Below are positions 1 to 7,154 of a DNA stretch of 8,851 nucleotides, piece after piece. Source of the DNA: Pseudomonadota bacterium (lineage in GTDB: Bacteria > Pseudomonadota > Alphaproteobacteria > Rhizobiales > Tepidamorphaceae). Both the position numbers and the translations under genes were made by a program. Under the pieces are notes generated by a model. It had not been told where the DNA came from. It worked only from the letters and a program-made list of their open reading frames with translations, and ran no database searches. How positions within the stretch are numbered: position 1 is the first letter of the stretch; the number at the start of each line of letters is the position of its first letter. Location of the stretch: contig JAEYRQ010000647.1 of the NCBI GenBank assembly GCA_023435545.1, positions 1 through 8,851 of the forward strand, written 5' to 3'.

Positions 1-82
1 GTCGACGCTCATACTCGACCGCTGCGAAGCCTATCGCGCCTGTTTGACAGGTGCGTGACGACGAAAGGTTCCTGGCAAGAAA

Positions 83-112
83 AGAGCCGGGGCGCTCGAG
101 CGTCCCGGCTCT
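83..112 (-). terminator. Rho-independent terminator of glnA
   Basis: Seen in the sequence: a near-perfect hairpin with arms AGAGCCGGG and CCCGGCTCT, extended inward by one G-T pair and three further pairs to a TCGA tetraloop. Read in the glnA direction, the stem is followed directly by TTTTCTT. It lies about 35 bases beyond the glnA stop codon. The T-run is on the minus-strand side only, so it should act mainly on glnA transcripts. Confidence 0.88.
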
Positions 113-146
113 GCTGATGGAAAGGCGGAGAGTGAGGTTTCAGCGG

Positions 147-1556
147 TCAGACGCTGTAGTAGAGGTCGAACTCCACCGGATGCGGCGTCATCTCGAAGCG
201 CATCACCTCGTCCATCTTCAGTTCGATGTAGGAATCGATCTGGTCGTCGGAGAACACGCCACCGGCCTTCAGGTAGTCGCGGTCGGCATCCAGGGAGGCG
301 AGCGCCTCGCGCAGCGAACCGCAGACGGTCGGGATCTCCTTCAGCTCCTCCGGCGGCAGGTCGTAGAGGTTCTTGTCCATGGCGTCGCCGGGATGAATCT
401 TGTTCCTGATGCCGTCGAGGCCTGCCATCAGCATCGCCGCAAAGCCCAGATAGGGGTTCGCGCCCGGGTCGGGGAAGCGCACCTCGACGCGCTTGGCCTT
501 CGGCGAGGACGCGATCGGAATGCGGCAGGAAGCCGAGCGATTGCGGGCCGAATATGCCAGCAGGACCGGGGCCTCGTAGCCGGGAACCAGCCGCTTGTAG
601 GAGTTGGTCAGCGGGTTGGTGAACGCGTTGATCGACTTGGCGTGCTTGAGGATTCCGCCGATGTAGTAGAGGCACTCGTCCGACAGGCCCGCGTACTTCT
701 TGCCGGCGAAGACCGGCTTGCCGGCCTTCCAGATCGACTGATGCACGTGCATGCCCGAGCCGTTGTCGCCGAATACCGGCTTCGGCATGAAGGTGGCCGA
801 CTTGCCGTAGGCGTTGGCGACCTGGTGCACCACGTACTTGTAGATCTGCATCTTGTCGGCGTTGCGGGGCAGCGTGTCGAACTTCATGCCGAGTTCGTGC
901 TGGGCCGCGCCCACCTCGTGGTGGTGCTTCTCGACCGCGACGCCCATGCCGGACATGACGGACAGCATCTCCGAGCGCATGTCCTGCGCGGAGTCGACCG
1001 GCGGCACGGGGAAATAGCCGCCCTTGGTGCGGGGGCGGTGGCCGAGATTTCCGGTCTCGTACTCGGTTCCCGTGTTCGACGGCAACTCGCCGGAGTCGAT
1101 CGCGAAGCCGGTATTGAACGGCTCGGCGGTGAAGCGCACGTCGTCGAACACGAAGAACTCGGCCTCGGGGCCGAAGTAGCAGGTGTCACCGATCTTGGTC
1201 TGCTTCAGATAGGCCTCGGCCTTCTTCGCGATCGAACGCGGGTCGCGGTCGTAGGCTTCACCCGTCGACGGCTCGAGAATGTCGCAGAACAGCACCAGGG
1301 TGGAGGCGGCGAAGAACGGATCCATGTGCGCCGTCTCGGGATCCGGCATCAGCGTCATGTCGGACTCGTTGATCGCCTTCCACCCGGCGATCGAGGAACC
1401 GTCGAACATCACGCCCTCGGCGAACATGTCCTCGTCGACCACGGCGATGTCCATGGTGACGTGCTGCAGCTTGCCGCGCGGGTCGGTGAATCTCAGGTCG
1501 ACGAACTTGACGTCGTTCTCCTTGATCATCTTGAGAACGGACTTTGCTTCGGCCAT
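147..1556 (-). CDS. glnA: Glutamine synthetase type I (GSI-beta)
   Basis: ATP-dependent ligation of ammonia to glutamate giving glutamine, the main entry of ammonium into metabolism; cytoplasmic and a dodecamer in this family. The protein has 469 residues, the usual GSI length. Visible motifs: FDGSS at residues 51-55 in the N-terminal beta-grasp domain, the metal-binding EKHHHEVG segment, the ATP/glutamate-site stretch [13 protein letters not shown], and NRSASCRIP. The adenylylation loop [10 protein letters not shown] puts the modified tyrosine at residue 398, which marks the GSI-beta class inactivated by GlnE. The start ATG (1554-1556) is preceded by AGAGG about 7 bases upstream. It lies 70 bases downstream of glnB on the same strand, so the two are probably co-transcribed, possibly with extra glnA transcription from the gap. 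It ends in a clear intrinsic terminator. Confidence 0.97.
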   Translation of the reverse strand: MAEAKSVLKMIKENDVKFVDLRFTDPRGKLQHVTMDIAVVDEDMFAEGVMFDGSSIAGWKAINESDMTLMPDPETAHMDPFFAASTLVLFCDILEPSTGEAYDRDPRSIAKKAEAYLKQTKIGDTCYFGPEAEFFVFDDVRFTAEPFNTGFAIDSGELPSNTGTEYETGNLGHRPRTKGGYFPVPPVDSAQDMRSEMLSVMSGMGVAVEKHHHEVGAAQHELGMKFDTLPRNADKMQIYKYVVHQVANAYGKSATFMPKPVFGDNGSGMHVHQSIWKAGKPVFAGKKYAGLSDECLYYIGGILKHAKSINAFTNPLTNSYKRLVPGYEAPVLLAYSARNRSASCRIPIASSPKAKRVEVRFPDPGANPYLGFAAMLMAGLDGIRNKIHPGDAMDKNLYDLPPEELKEIPTVCGSLREALASLDADRDYLKAGGVFSDDQIDSYIELKMDEVMRFEMTPHPVEFDLYYSV

Positions 1557-1607
1557 TTAACTACCTCTTTGAGTTTTCTGCTGGAATTCCGGTCCGATGA
1601 AGGGTCT

Positions 1608-1624
1608 GGCGGCCCTGCGCCGCC
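1608..1624 (-). repeat. Intercistronic hairpin between glnB and glnA
   Basis: A perfect 6-bp inverted repeat (GGCGGC, 5-base loop, GCCGCC) sits 2 bases beyond the glnB stop codon. No T-run follows in the direction of transcription, so it is not a standard intrinsic terminator. It could act as a partial attenuator or as an RNA-stability element setting the glnB:glnA ratio; that role is inference. Short GC-rich hairpins occur by chance at this base composition. Confidence 0.35.
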
Positions 1625-1626
1625 CA

Positions 1627-2019
<393 letters not shown>

Positions 2020-2022
2020 TTA

Positions 2023-2038
2023 GCACGGCATGTGCCAA
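2023..2038 (-). promoter_or_regulatory. Sigma-54 (RpoN) -24/-12 promoter of glnB-glnA
   Basis: On the minus strand the sequence reads TTGGCACATGCCGTGC. The invariant GG (2036-2035) and GC (2024-2023) are separated by exactly 10 bases, and the -24 half is a perfect TTGGCAC. The -12 half is GTGC rather than the consensus TTGC. Transcription would start near 2011, giving a leader of about 45 bases before the glnB ATG. Sigma-54 control of glnB-glnA by NtrC is established in other proteobacteria, and the position fits. Confidence 0.75.
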
Positions 2039-2086
2039 TCTCGCTCCGTCGCGAAACTGGCGTGAAAACAAGGGATTGAACGCATA

Positions 2087-2103
2087 TGCCCGAATTGAGT
2101 GCA
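2087..2103 (-). promoter_or_regulatory. Probable NtrC binding site upstream of glnB
   Basis: The minus-strand 17-mer TGCACTCAATTCGGGCA matches the enterobacterial NtrC consensus TGCACYAWWWTGGTGCA at 14 of 17 positions by my hand alignment, with the TGCAC half perfect. It lies about 75-90 bases upstream of the predicted sigma-54 start site, within the usual range for an enhancer-binding activator. The consensus was taken from memory and the match was not scored against a matrix. Confidence 0.5.
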
Positions 2104-2131
2104 ATGCGCGGACCACATCGTAGACCGTTTC

Positions 2132-2147
2132 TTGTGCAAATGCACAA
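2132..2147. promoter_or_regulatory. 16-bp dyad TTGTGCA-AA-TGCACAA, possible operator or second NtrC site
   Basis: Two perfect 7-base inverted arms are separated by AA. It lies about 120-135 bases upstream of the predicted glnB sigma-54 start and 43-58 bases upstream of the nnr start codon, so it could serve either gene. The arms contain GTGC and GCAC, but in the opposite order to a normal NtrC box, so assigning it to NtrC is uncertain. It may belong to another dimeric regulator. Confidence 0.4.
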
Positions 2148-2189
2148 TGAATGGTCAACGGCTGAACGCCAGGACGGCGGCAGAAGCGG

Positions 2190-3683
2190 GTGCCGGAGGT
2201 GAACGAGCTTCTCACCACATCCGAGATGGCGGAGGCCGATCGACTGGCGATCGCCTCGGGCATTCCCGGCATCGAATTGATGGAGAATGCCGGCAGGGCA
2301 GTTGCGGCGGCGGTGCTGCCGCTCGCACGCGGCGCCGACGTGCTGGTTCTCTGCGGACCCGGCAACAATGGCGGCGACGGCTTCGTTGCGGCGCGCCATC
2401 TCGCCGCCGCCGGGCGCAGAGTGGTGCTCGCCCTGCTCGGGGGCGCGGGCCGTGTCCGAGGCGATGCGGCTGTCATGGCGAGCCGCTGGGACGGGGAGGT
2501 GCACCTCCTCGGACCGGAATTGCCAGTTGCGGCCGGGGTCGGGGTCGTGGTCGACGCGATCTTCGGCGCTGGCCTGTCGAAGCCGATCGAGGGCGCCGCC
2601 GCCGCGGCCATCGACGCTGTCAATCGGTCGGGACGGCCAGTGGTCGCCGTCGACGTTCCGTCCGGCCTCGACGGCAGCACCGGGGCGGTTCACGGGCCTG
2701 TCGTGCGGGCGACCCGCACCGTGACCTTCTTCCGGCTGAAGCCCGGTCATCTGCTGATGCCGGGGCGGGACCTTTGCGGCGAGGTTCGCCTTGCCGATAT
2801 CGGCATCCCCGCTTCGGCGCTGGAGGCCATCCGGCCCGACAGTTTCCTCAATGGCCCTGCCGTCTGGCAGCCGGCCCTGCGGATCGGCCGGCGCGACGTC
2901 CACAAATACGATCGCGGGCATGTCCTGGTCGTCGGAGGTGGCCCCTGGAATACCGGCGCGGCACGACTTGCCGCCCGCGCGGCCTTGCGCACCGGCGCCG
3001 GGCTGGTGACGGTGGCAAGCCCTTCCGAGGCGTTGCCCGTCTATGCGTCGCATCTCACAGCGGTGATGCTGGCGGAGGCGGAGGGCACAGCCGGGCTCGA
3101 GGCCGCGCTCGCCGACCGCAGGCGCAACGCCGTCGTGATCGGTCCGGCCGCCGGCATCGGCCGGGCGACCCGGGAGAAGGTCCATGCCGTTCTGGCGGCG
3201 GGCCGCCCGGCGGTCCTCGACGCCGACGCCCTGACGAGCTTTGAAGGGGCGCCCGGCCGGCTGTTCGAGGCGGTGCTGGCGGATCGCTCCCGTCCGGTCG
3301 TCCTCACCCCGCATGAGGGGGAGTTCCGCCGCCTGTTCGGGTCCGTCATCGACATGGCTCCCAACAAGCTTGCCCGGGCCCGCGCGGCGGCGCGGCTCTC
3401 GGGGGCGGTCGTCGTGCTGAAGGGTGTCGATACCGTGATAGCGGCCCCCGACGGCCGGGCGCTGATCAACGACAACGCGCCGGCATGGCTTGCCACCGCC
3501 GGCTCCGGGGATGTCCTCTGCGGAATCGTGGCGGCCCTGATGGCACAGGGTGTCGAAGCGGTGACTGCTGCTGCGGCGGCCGTCTGGATACATGGCGCCG
3601 CCGCCGGTTCACGAGGGCCCGGCATGATCGCCGAGGACCTTCCCGAAGCTATTCCCGAAGTGCTGAGTGGGATCTCGAAGTAA
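2190..3683 (+). CDS. nnr: Bifunctional NAD(P)H-hydrate epimerase / ADP-dependent NAD(P)H-hydrate dehydratase
   Basis: Cytoplasmic metabolite-repair enzyme. The N-terminal domain (YjeF_N, about residues 10-215) interconverts R and S forms of NAD(P)HX, and the C-terminal ribokinase-like domain (about 235-495) dehydrates S-NAD(P)HX back to NAD(P)H. Visible motifs: CGPGNNGGDG at 55-64, DAIFGAGL at 122-129 and AVDVPSGLDG at 153-162 in the epimerase half; HKYDRGHVLVVGGG at 238-251, LTPHEGEF at 372-379 and AGSGDVLCGI at 437-446 (nucleotide/active-site loop) in the dehydratase half. At 497 residues it is full length for the fused form. I use GTG 2190, although GTG 2199 is possible and neither has a convincing ribosome-binding site; an in-frame stop at 2163-2165 limits extension upstream. 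It is divergent from glnB and separated by 109 bases from the next gene. Confidence 0.93.
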   Translation: MPEVNELLTTSEMAEADRLAIASGIPGIELMENAGRAVAAAVLPLARGADVLVLCGPGNNGGDGFVAARHLAAAGRRVVLALLGGAGRVRGDAAVMASRWDGEVHLLGPELPVAAGVGVVVDAIFGAGLSKPIEGAAAAAIDAVNRSGRPVVAVDVPSGLDGSTGAVHGPVVRATRTVTFFRLKPGHLLMPGRDLCGEVRLADIGIPASALEAIRPDSFLNGPAVWQPALRIGRRDVHKYDRGHVLVVGGGPWNTGAARLAARAALRTGAGLVTVASPSEALPVYASHLTAVMLAEAEGTAGLEAALADRRRNAVVIGPAAGIGRATREKVHAVLAAGRPAVLDADALTSFEGAPGRLFEAVLADRSRPVVLTPHEGEFRRLFGSVIDMAPNKLARARAAARLSGAVVVLKGVDTVIAAPDGRALINDNAPAWLATAGSGDVLCGIVAALMAQGVEAVTAAAAAVWIHGAAAGSRGPGMIAEDLPEAIPEVLSGISK

Positions 3684-3701
3684 ACGCCGAGTCCGCTCGA
3701 A

Positions 3702-3757
3702 TTAACCCAGTCTTTTGATCAAGCTTTAAGTTTGCTCGGTTAACCTCCCACTATAGG
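3702..3757 (+). promoter_or_regulatory. Putative promoter region with TTAAC motifs for the vWA gene
   Basis: This AT-rich patch in a GC-rich window holds TTAACCC (3702), TTAA (3726) and TTAACC (3740, inside the palindrome GTTAAC), followed by a -10-like TATAGG at 3752-3757, about 35 bases before the start codon. TTAAC half-sites resemble those of the alphaproteobacterial regulator CtrA, but the spacing between the last two motifs is 10 bases rather than the standard 7. No clean -35 box is visible. Support is weak. Confidence 0.3.
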
Positions 3758-3792
3758 GCAGAACGCAATCAGGTTCCGCCAGGGAGGCGGCG

Positions 3793-5349
3793 ATGTACAA
3801 CGAGGCCCCGGGTCGGCTGGCGCGCGCGCTGGCCCCGTTGTCGCGGGACGACCGAGGCAACGTCGCCGTGCTGTTCGCGGTGGCGCTGCTGCCGATTCTG
3901 CTGGGCGTCGGCGCTGCAATCGATTACGGCCGCGCCCATGAGACCAGGAACCGTCTGCAGGCGGCGCTGGACGCCACGGCGCTGATGCTGGCGCACGACC
4001 TGGGCACGCTCAGCGAGGCCCAGATCAAGGATCGGGCCGCCCAGGTCTTCGCCGCGAATTTCGCGCCGCATCCCGGAGTGATGACCCAACCGCTCGAGAT
4101 CGCAATCACCGGCGACGATATCCGCATTGCCGCCAGGGCCGCGGTGGACACGACGCTGATGGGCCTTGCCGGTATCGACACGCTCGACGTCGGGTCGATC
4201 AGCGAGGTCGTCAGGGCGAACGATTCCTACGAGGTCGTCCTGGTTCTGGACAACACTGGCTCCATGTCGGGCGCGAAGATAAAGGCGCTGAAGTCGGCCA
4301 CCCAGGATCTCGTGAACATCCTCTTCGGCACCTACAAGGTCCATCCGCAGCTCAAGATGGCGCTGGTCCCGTTCTCCAATGCCGTCAACGTCGGGACCGG
4401 GAACGCCGGTGCCGCCTGGATGGACACCAAGGCACAGAATCCCATCCACGGCGAACTGTTCGACAATGGCTTCAAGAGCGCCGGGCTGACGCGGTTCCAG
4501 CTCTACGACCGGATCAAGAACGTCTCCTGGCCGGGCTGCGTCGAGGCTCGGAAGTATCCCTACGACGTGACCGACGCGTCGGCCTCGTCGGCGGACCCGG
4601 ACAGCCTGTTCGTTCCCTATTTCCATCCGGACGAGCCAGGCAACGCCGGCAAGCCGGCCAACACCTACCAGAACAGCTATCTGCACGATGGCGTCGCGAA
4701 CAACGCCAGCGACGAGACGAAGCAGAAGTCGACGGCGAAGTATTCCAACGGCGTCACCGCCACCCAGAGCGGCTCGTCCTCATACGGCCTGGGTCCTGCC
4801 TATGGCTGCACCGCCAAGCCGATCCTGCCGCTGACCGACCAGAAGCAGGCGGTTCTCGATGCGGCGAGCGGCATGCAGGCCAACGGCTACACCAACATTG
4901 CCGAGGGCTTGATGTGGGGCTGGCGGGTGATCTCGCCCGACGCGCCATTCACCGAGGGCGAGCCCTACGGGAAGAAGGGACATCAGAAAATCATCATCCT
5001 GCTGACCGACGGCCAGAACCAGCTCAACGGTGCGAACAACTTCAACAAGTCGATGTATTCGGCCTACGGCTATATCGGCTCCGGCCGCCTTGGCACGACG
5101 TCGAGTTCGACCAGCGCGATCCAGAAGAAGATGAACGAGCGCACCGCCGAAGCCTGCAGCAACGTCAAGGCCAAAGGCGTGAAGCTGTTCACGATTACCT
5201 TCGATGTCGGCGACGCCACCACCGAGACGCTGATGCGCGACTGCGCCACCGACAAGTCGATGTACTTCGACTCCCCCGATACCGCGACCCTGTCGTCCGT
5301 GTTCAAGACCATCGCCAGCAAGATCACCCAGCTTCGCCTGTCTAGGTGA
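3793..5349 (+). CDS. TadE/TadG-like membrane-anchored von Willebrand factor A protein
   Basis: 518 residues. A short cytoplasmic start rich in Arg/Asp (DDRGN) leads into one hydrophobic segment at about 24-44, then AIDYGRA and LQAALDATALMLA, the typical N-terminus of Tad/Flp pilus-assembly TadE/G-like proteins. The rest should be periplasmic. A von Willebrand A fold starts near 146 with the metal-ion site DNTGSMSG (153-160). The other metal-site candidates are the Thr in GYTNIAEG (367) and the Asp in LLTDGQN (406). A long insertion at about 200-365 carries WPGCVEAR and YGCTAKPILPLT. There are four cysteines (249, 339, 455, 484), which could form two disulfides. The start has AGGGAGG five bases upstream. 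No other tad gene is in the window, so this is an orphan copy. The exact role (surface adhesion, envelope or pilus-related) cannot be told from sequence. Confidence 0.85.
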   Translation: MYNEAPGRLARALAPLSRDDRGNVAVLFAVALLPILLGVGAAIDYGRAHETRNRLQAALDATALMLAHDLGTLSEAQIKDRAAQVFAANFAPHPGVMTQPLEIAITGDDIRIAARAAVDTTLMGLAGIDTLDVGSISEVVRANDSYEVVLVLDNTGSMSGAKIKALKSATQDLVNILFGTYKVHPQLKMALVPFSNAVNVGTGNAGAAWMDTKAQNPIHGELFDNGFKSAGLTRFQLYDRIKNVSWPGCVEARKYPYDVTDASASSADPDSLFVPYFHPDEPGNAGKPANTYQNSYLHDGVANNASDETKQKSTAKYSNGVTATQSGSSSYGLGPAYGCTAKPILPLTDQKQAVLDAASGMQANGYTNIAEGLMWGWRVISPDAPFTEGEPYGKKGHQKIIILLTDGQNQLNGANNFNKSMYSAYGYIGSGRLGTTSSSTSAIQKKMNERTAEACSNVKAKGVKLFTITFDVGDATTETLMRDCATDKSMYFDSPDTATLSSVFKTIASKITQLRLSR

Positions 5350-5376
5350 CCGGAGCCGTCGCAACGGCTGTGCCGG
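5350..5376 (+). terminator. Possible terminator after the vWA gene
   Basis: Directly after the stop codon is a hairpin, AGCCGT-CGCA-ACGGCT, whose stem can extend through outer CCGG/CCGG pairs with a three-base bulge on the 3' side. A T-run (TTTT at about 5385-5388, within CCTTTTCG) follows some 8 bases later rather than directly, so termination strength is uncertain. Confidence 0.45.
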
Positions 5377-5416
5377 CCCCCGTCCTTTTCGCTGGCACGC
5401 CTGCGAAACCCTATGC

Positions 5417-5422
5417 TATAGA
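5417..5422 (+). promoter_or_regulatory. Possible -10 element of the tRNA-Leu/tig promoter
   Basis: TATAGA preceded by TGC, within CCCTATGCTATAGACC, is a good -10-like element 36 bases upstream of the mature tRNA 5' end. I cannot see a convincing -35 box at the right distance, so this is only a candidate. Confidence 0.3.
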
Positions 5423-5458
5423 CCGCGCCCGTGCGCGGGGTCGCCCGCCGGCCGTGTC

Positions 5459-5543
5459 GCGGGCGTGGTGGAACTGGTAGACACGCGAGATTTAGGTTCT
5501 CGTGGCGAAAGCCGTGGGGGTTCAAGTCCCTCCGCCCGCACCA
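5459..5543 (+). tRNA. tRNA-Leu, anticodon UAG
   Basis: A complete class II tRNA of 85 bases with encoded CCA. The acceptor stem GCGGGCG (5459-5465) pairs perfectly with CGCCCGC (5533-5539), followed by discriminator A and CCA. The anticodon stem CGAGA/TCTCG encloses loop TTTAGGT (5491-5497), giving anticodon TAG at 5493-5495, which reads CUA and other CUN leucine codons. A long variable arm (5503-5515, stem GGC/GCC around GAAA) confirms the leucine class. The T arm is GGGGG-TTCAAGT-CCCTC with one G-T pair. It lies 90 bases upstream of tig, and I see no terminator between them, so read-through into tig is possible. Confidence 0.97.
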
Positions 5544-5633
5544 GGCCATCGACGAGGCCGTCCCCATTCAGCAGGTCGAAGCCACAGGCCGAAGCCAAGG
5601 TCCATTCCAGCAAGAGCCAACGATCGAAACGTC

Positions 5634-7076
5634 ATGCAGGTCACAGAAACCGTCAACGAAGGACTGAAGCGCGAGCTGCGGATCACGGTGCCCGCCCAGG
5701 AGCTCGACACCCGCCTCAACGACCGGCTGGCCGAGCTGAAGGATCGTGTGCGCATTCGCGGCTTCCGGCCCGGCAAGGTGCCGGTGGCCCACCTAAAACG
5801 CGTCTACGGCCGCTCGGTGATGGCGGAGGTGATCGAACAGACGGTCAATGAATCGAGCCAGAAGGCCGTGACCGACCGCGACGAGCGTCCGGCCTTTCAG
5901 CCCGAGATCAAGTTCCCTGAGGACAAGGACGAGATCGAGCGCGTGCTCAAGGGCGAGGCCGATTTCGACTTCACCATGTCGTTCGAGGTGCTGCCGGCGG
6001 TCCAGATGCCGGATTTTGCGAAGATCGCCATCGAGAAGGAAGTGGCCGTCGTCGATGACGCGATCGTCGAAGAGGGCATTTCCCGGATCGCCGCGCAGAA
6101 CCGTCCGTTCAACCCGCGCGAAGAGGGCGGCAAGTCCGAGAGCGGCGACCGCCTGGTCATCGACTATGTCGGCAAGATCGGCGGAGAGCCCTTCGAGGGA
6201 GGGTCGGACGAGGGCGGGCGTATCGAGCTCGGCAGCGGCTCGTTCATCCCAGGCTTTGAGGAGCAGCTCACCGGCCGTGCCGCGGGCGAGCAGGTTCTCG
6301 TGAAGGTGACTTTCCCCGAGGCGTACCCGGCCGAGCATCTGGCAGGCAAGGAGGCCGAGTTCGACGTCACCGTGAAGGAAGTGCTGGCGCCGGGCGAGGT
6401 CACGATCGACGACGAGTTCGCCAAGACGCTCGGCCTGGAGTCGCTCGACAAGCTCAAGGAGGCCGTGCGCGATCGCGTGACCAGCGACTTCTCGGCCCAG
6501 ACGCGCCGCAAGGCAAAGCGCAAGCTGCTCGACGCGCTGGACGAGGCGACCGTCTTCGAGCTGCCGCAGAAGCTCGTCGACTCCGAGTTCGACGCGATCT
6601 GGCGGCAGGTGACGGCCGATCTGGAACGCTCCGGGCGCAGCTTCTCCGACGAGGGAACGACGGAAGAGGAAAGCAAGGCGGAGTACCGCAAGATCGCCGA
6701 GCGGCGCGTGCGGCTCGGCCTGCTCCTTGCGGAGATCGGCTCGAAGCACGAGATAAAGATCACTGACGAGGAAATGAACCGCGCGCTGATCGAGCGTGTC
6801 CAGCAGTTCCCGGGTCAGGAACAGGCGGTCTGGGAATACTACCAGAAGAACCCCGGCGCGCTCGCCGAGCTGCGTGCGCCGGTGTTCGAGGAAAAGGTGG
6901 TCGACTTCATCCTGGAACTCGCCAACGTCACCGAGAAGACGGTGTCGCGGGAGGAACTCTTCCACGACCCGGACGAGGAGCACGATCACGATCATCACCA
7001 CCATGATCATGATCACCACCACCATCATGACCATGACCATGATCACGATCATGGACACGGAGAGGCGAAGGCCTGA
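5634..7076 (+). CDS. tig: Trigger factor with a His/Asp-rich C-terminal tail
   Basis: Ribosome-bound chaperone and peptidyl-prolyl isomerase that meets nascent chains at the exit tunnel. The protein has 480 residues, against 432 in E. coli. The N-terminal ribosome-binding domain contains GFRPGKVP at 43-50, equivalent to the E. coli ribosome-docking loop. An FKBP-type domain spans about 171-250 (GDRLVIDYVGKIGGEPFEGG, then GSGSFIPGFEEQL). The helical substrate-cradle domain runs to about 445. The last 31 residues are unusual: positions 450-475 are 17 His, 8 Asp and 1 Gly, followed by GEAKA. Start ATG 5634 fits the family N-terminus MQVTETVNEGLKREL. The in-frame ATG at 5502 falls inside the tRNA gene and is rejected. 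No strong ribosome-binding site is visible. It is followed after 125 bases by clpP. Confidence 0.96.
   Translation: MQVTETVNEGLKRELRITVPAQELDTRLNDRLAELKDRVRIRGFRPGKVPVAHLKRVYGRSVMAEVIEQTVNESSQKAVTDRDERPAFQPEIKFPEDKDEIERVLKGEADFDFTMSFEVLPAVQMPDFAKIAIEKEVAVVDDAIVEEGISRIAAQNRPFNPREEGGKSESGDRLVIDYVGKIGGEPFEGGSDEGGRIELGSGSFIPGFEEQLTGRAAGEQVLVKVTFPEAYPAEHLAGKEAEFDVTVKEVLAPGEVTIDDEFAKTLGLESLDKLKEAVRDRVTSDFSAQTRRKAKRKLLDALDEATVFELPQKLVDSEFDAIWRQVTADLERSGRSFSDEGTTEEESKAEYRKIAERRVRLGLLLAEIGSKHEIKITDEEMNRALIERVQQFPGQEQAVWEYYQKNPGALAELRAPVFEEKVVDFILELANVTEKTVSREELFHDPDEEHDHDHHHHDHDHHHHHDHDHDHDHGHGEAKA
6981..7058 (+). repeat. Low-complexity His/Asp codon tract in tig
   Basis: Twenty-six consecutive codons of CAC/CAT and GAT/GAC with one GGA. 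His codons are mixed (9 CAC, 8 CAT) and Asp is mostly GAT (6 of 8), unlike the GC-ending preference seen elsewhere in the window. The tract holds six GATC sites and short palindromes such as TGATCA. Tandem trinucleotide and hexanucleotide units make it prone to slippage, so its length may vary between strains. Confidence 0.85.
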
Positions 7077-7099
7077 TCTGGTGGCATTTGCGGGCTGCG

Positions 7100-7126
7100 A
7101 CCGGCGTGGCGACACACTGCGCCGGT
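7100..7126 (+). repeat. Hairpin downstream of tig
   Basis: A perfect 7-bp stem (ACCGGCG and CGCCGGT) with a 13-base loop lies 24 bases after the tig stop. It is followed by TCCGTCT rather than a proper T-run, so it may be a weak terminator or an mRNA 3'-end stabiliser, or have no role. It is one of two hairpins in the tig-clpP gap. Confidence 0.35.
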
Positions 7127-7154
7127 TCCGTCTAACATGCACGCACGCGAATCG

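Noticed and set aside
2132..2147. Reading the TTGTGCA/TGCACAA dyad as a firm NtrC box
   Set aside because: Hand alignment of nearby 17-mers to the NtrC consensus gives only about 10-11 matches, and the half-sites are in the opposite order, so it was kept as an unassigned dyad.
5502..5633. 44-residue N-terminal extension of trigger factor
   Set aside because: The upstream ATG lies inside the tRNA-Leu gene, and the extension is Pro/Arg-rich without family similarity. ATG 5634 gives the normal N-terminus.
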